Positions 5,201 to 6,004 of a stretch of DNA of 6,004 bases are shown piece after piece. Made by a program: the position numbers and the translations under genes. The number at the start of each line of letters is the position of its first letter. The stretch's first letter is position 1. The notes beneath the pieces were generated by a model. That model saw only the letters and a list, made by a program, of their open reading frames with translations. It was not told where the DNA came from and made no database searches. Origin of the DNA: an uncultured Collinsella sp. (GTDB lineage: Bacteria; Actinomycetota; Coriobacteriia; Coriobacteriales; Coriobacteriaceae); NCBI GenBank assembly GCA_900545505.1, contig UQZC01000099.1, positions 1-6,004 on the forward strand, given 5' to 3'.

Positions 5201-6004
5201 ATGAACCTCCGCTCATCTCTCGCCTGTACCTCGAGCGATATCGCTCGCTGGGGACTGCGCTCTGTCCTCAAACGCCAGGGCGGCGTACTCCCCGGCCGCA
5301 TCGCCATGAAAATCAACCCCTATCTGCTGAGCGACCTGGCGAGTCTTGTCGACCGCAGCGTGGTGATCACCGGCACCAACGGTAAGACCACCACCTCCAA
5401 CCTCATCGCCGACGCCGTTGCCGCCAGCGGCGCCACCGTGGTATGCAACCGCGCCGGCAACAACATGGAGCCGGGCGTGGTGGGCGCACTGCTCGAGGCG
5501 CGCAGCGGCCTCAAGCGAGCCGGCGGCGGCAAGCGCGTGGGCGTTTTTGAATGCGATGAGCTCTACACCGTGCGCGTCCTGCCCAAGCTCAAGCCGACGT
5601 ACTTCGTGCTGCTCAACCTGTTCCGCGACCAGCTGGATCGCTATGGCGAGATCGATCACACCCAGGAGGTCATCGCCCATGCGTTGGAGCTCTCTCCGGC
5701 AACAACGCTCATCTACAACGCAGACGACCCGCTGTGTGCCGCGATCGCCGCACGCGTTCCCAATGCAAACATCGCCTTTGGCATCGACGGCGCCACCAAC
5801 ACCGAGTCCGACCGTATTAGCGATTCGCGCTTTTGCTCACAGTGCAACGCGCCGCTGGAGTATGACTACGTGCAATACGGCCAGCTCGGCGCCTACCATT
5901 GCCCCTCGTGCAGCTGGGCCCGCCCTGTGCTTGTCCGTCGCGTGACGGGCGTGGAGCTCGGCTGCGACGGCTACGACTTTGAACCGGTCTTTCGCGCCGT
6001 CTTA
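5201..6004 (+). CDS. murT: Lipid II isoglutaminyl synthase subunit MurT (3' end cut off)
   Basis: The first 268 codons are present and the frame is open at the window edge; the family is usually about 430-450 residues. MurT is the Mur-ligase-like, ATP-using subunit of the MurT-GatD complex. This complex amidates the D-glutamate of lipid II to D-isoglutamine on the cytoplasmic face of the membrane, with ammonia from glutamine supplied by GatD. Visible are the P-loop ITGTNGKTTT (56-65), the RAGNNMEPGVVGALL block (84-98), FECDELYTVRVLPKLKP (116-132) and LNLFRDQLDRYGEID (138-152). The zinc ribbon that separates MurT from MurC-F enzymes has C212, C215, C234 and C237. The C-terminal domain, with the aspartate thought to act with GatD, lies outside the window. 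The ATG at 5201 has AGGAA 7 bases upstream and gives a normal N-terminus. It follows the helical-repeat pair by 45 bases, probably in one operon, with gatD expected next. Confidence 0.94.
   Translation, partial: MNLRSSLACTSSDIARWGLRSVLKRQGGVLPGRIAMKINPYLLSDLASLVDRSVVITGTNGKTTTSNLIADAVAASGATVVCNRAGNNMEPGVVGALLEARSGLKRAGGGKRVGVFECDELYTVRVLPKLKPTYFVLLNLFRDQLDRYGEIDHTQEVIAHALELSPATTLIYNADDPLCAAIAARVPNANIAFGIDGATNTESDRISDSRFCSQCNAPLEYDYVQYGQLGAYHCPSCSWARPVLVRRVTGVELGCDGYDFEPVFRAVL

Overview
The window is GC-rich DNA with strongly G/C-biased third codon positions. It carries two families of fermentative, metal-dependent alcohol dehydrogenases on the minus strand. On the plus strand it carries two helical-repeat proteins followed by MurT, a peptidoglycan amidation enzyme. 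A high-GC, Gram-positive, anaerobic actinobacterium fits this best, probably of the class Coriobacteriia (Collinsella-like). That assignment is inferred from overall protein character and gene mix; no rRNA or other marker lies in the window.

Minus strand, in transcription order. An iron-containing alcohol dehydrogenase (2562 to 1339) starts behind a strong AGGAGG and ends at a clear intrinsic terminator (1287-1316). Glycerol dehydrogenase gldA (1260 to 160) starts only 16 bases past the terminator's T-tract, with a weak ribosome site, and ends at a second, very strong terminator (107-142). A further hairpin follows, then what looks like the first 13 codons of another gene (41 to 1, running off the left edge). 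Its N-terminus resembles that of GldA proteins, so a second glycerol-dehydrogenase-like gene may follow the first.

The 500-base divergent gap (2563-3062) holds no convincing gene. It does contain a 7-bp dyad near a candidate promoter for the alcohol dehydrogenase, two copies of the palindrome AAACGTTT, an imperfect tandem 21-base repeat and a weak candidate promoter for the plus-strand genes.

Plus strand. Two genes of nearly equal length (349 and 347 codons) overlap by one base (TAATG) and encode cytoplasmic helical-repeat (TPR-like) proteins. By eye they are diverged paralogs, with shared residues in register across several blocks. Forty-five bases later comes murT, cut by the right edge. 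It has the Mur-ligase P-loop and a four-cysteine zinc ribbon. MurT normally works with the glutaminase GatD to amidate lipid II, and gatD is expected just beyond the window.

The minus-strand genes serve NAD(P)H-linked alcohol and glycerol/dihydroxyacetone redox chemistry. The plus-strand set joins an unassigned paralog pair to a cell-wall precursor enzyme. The paralog pair and its link to murT are the least explained part of the window.
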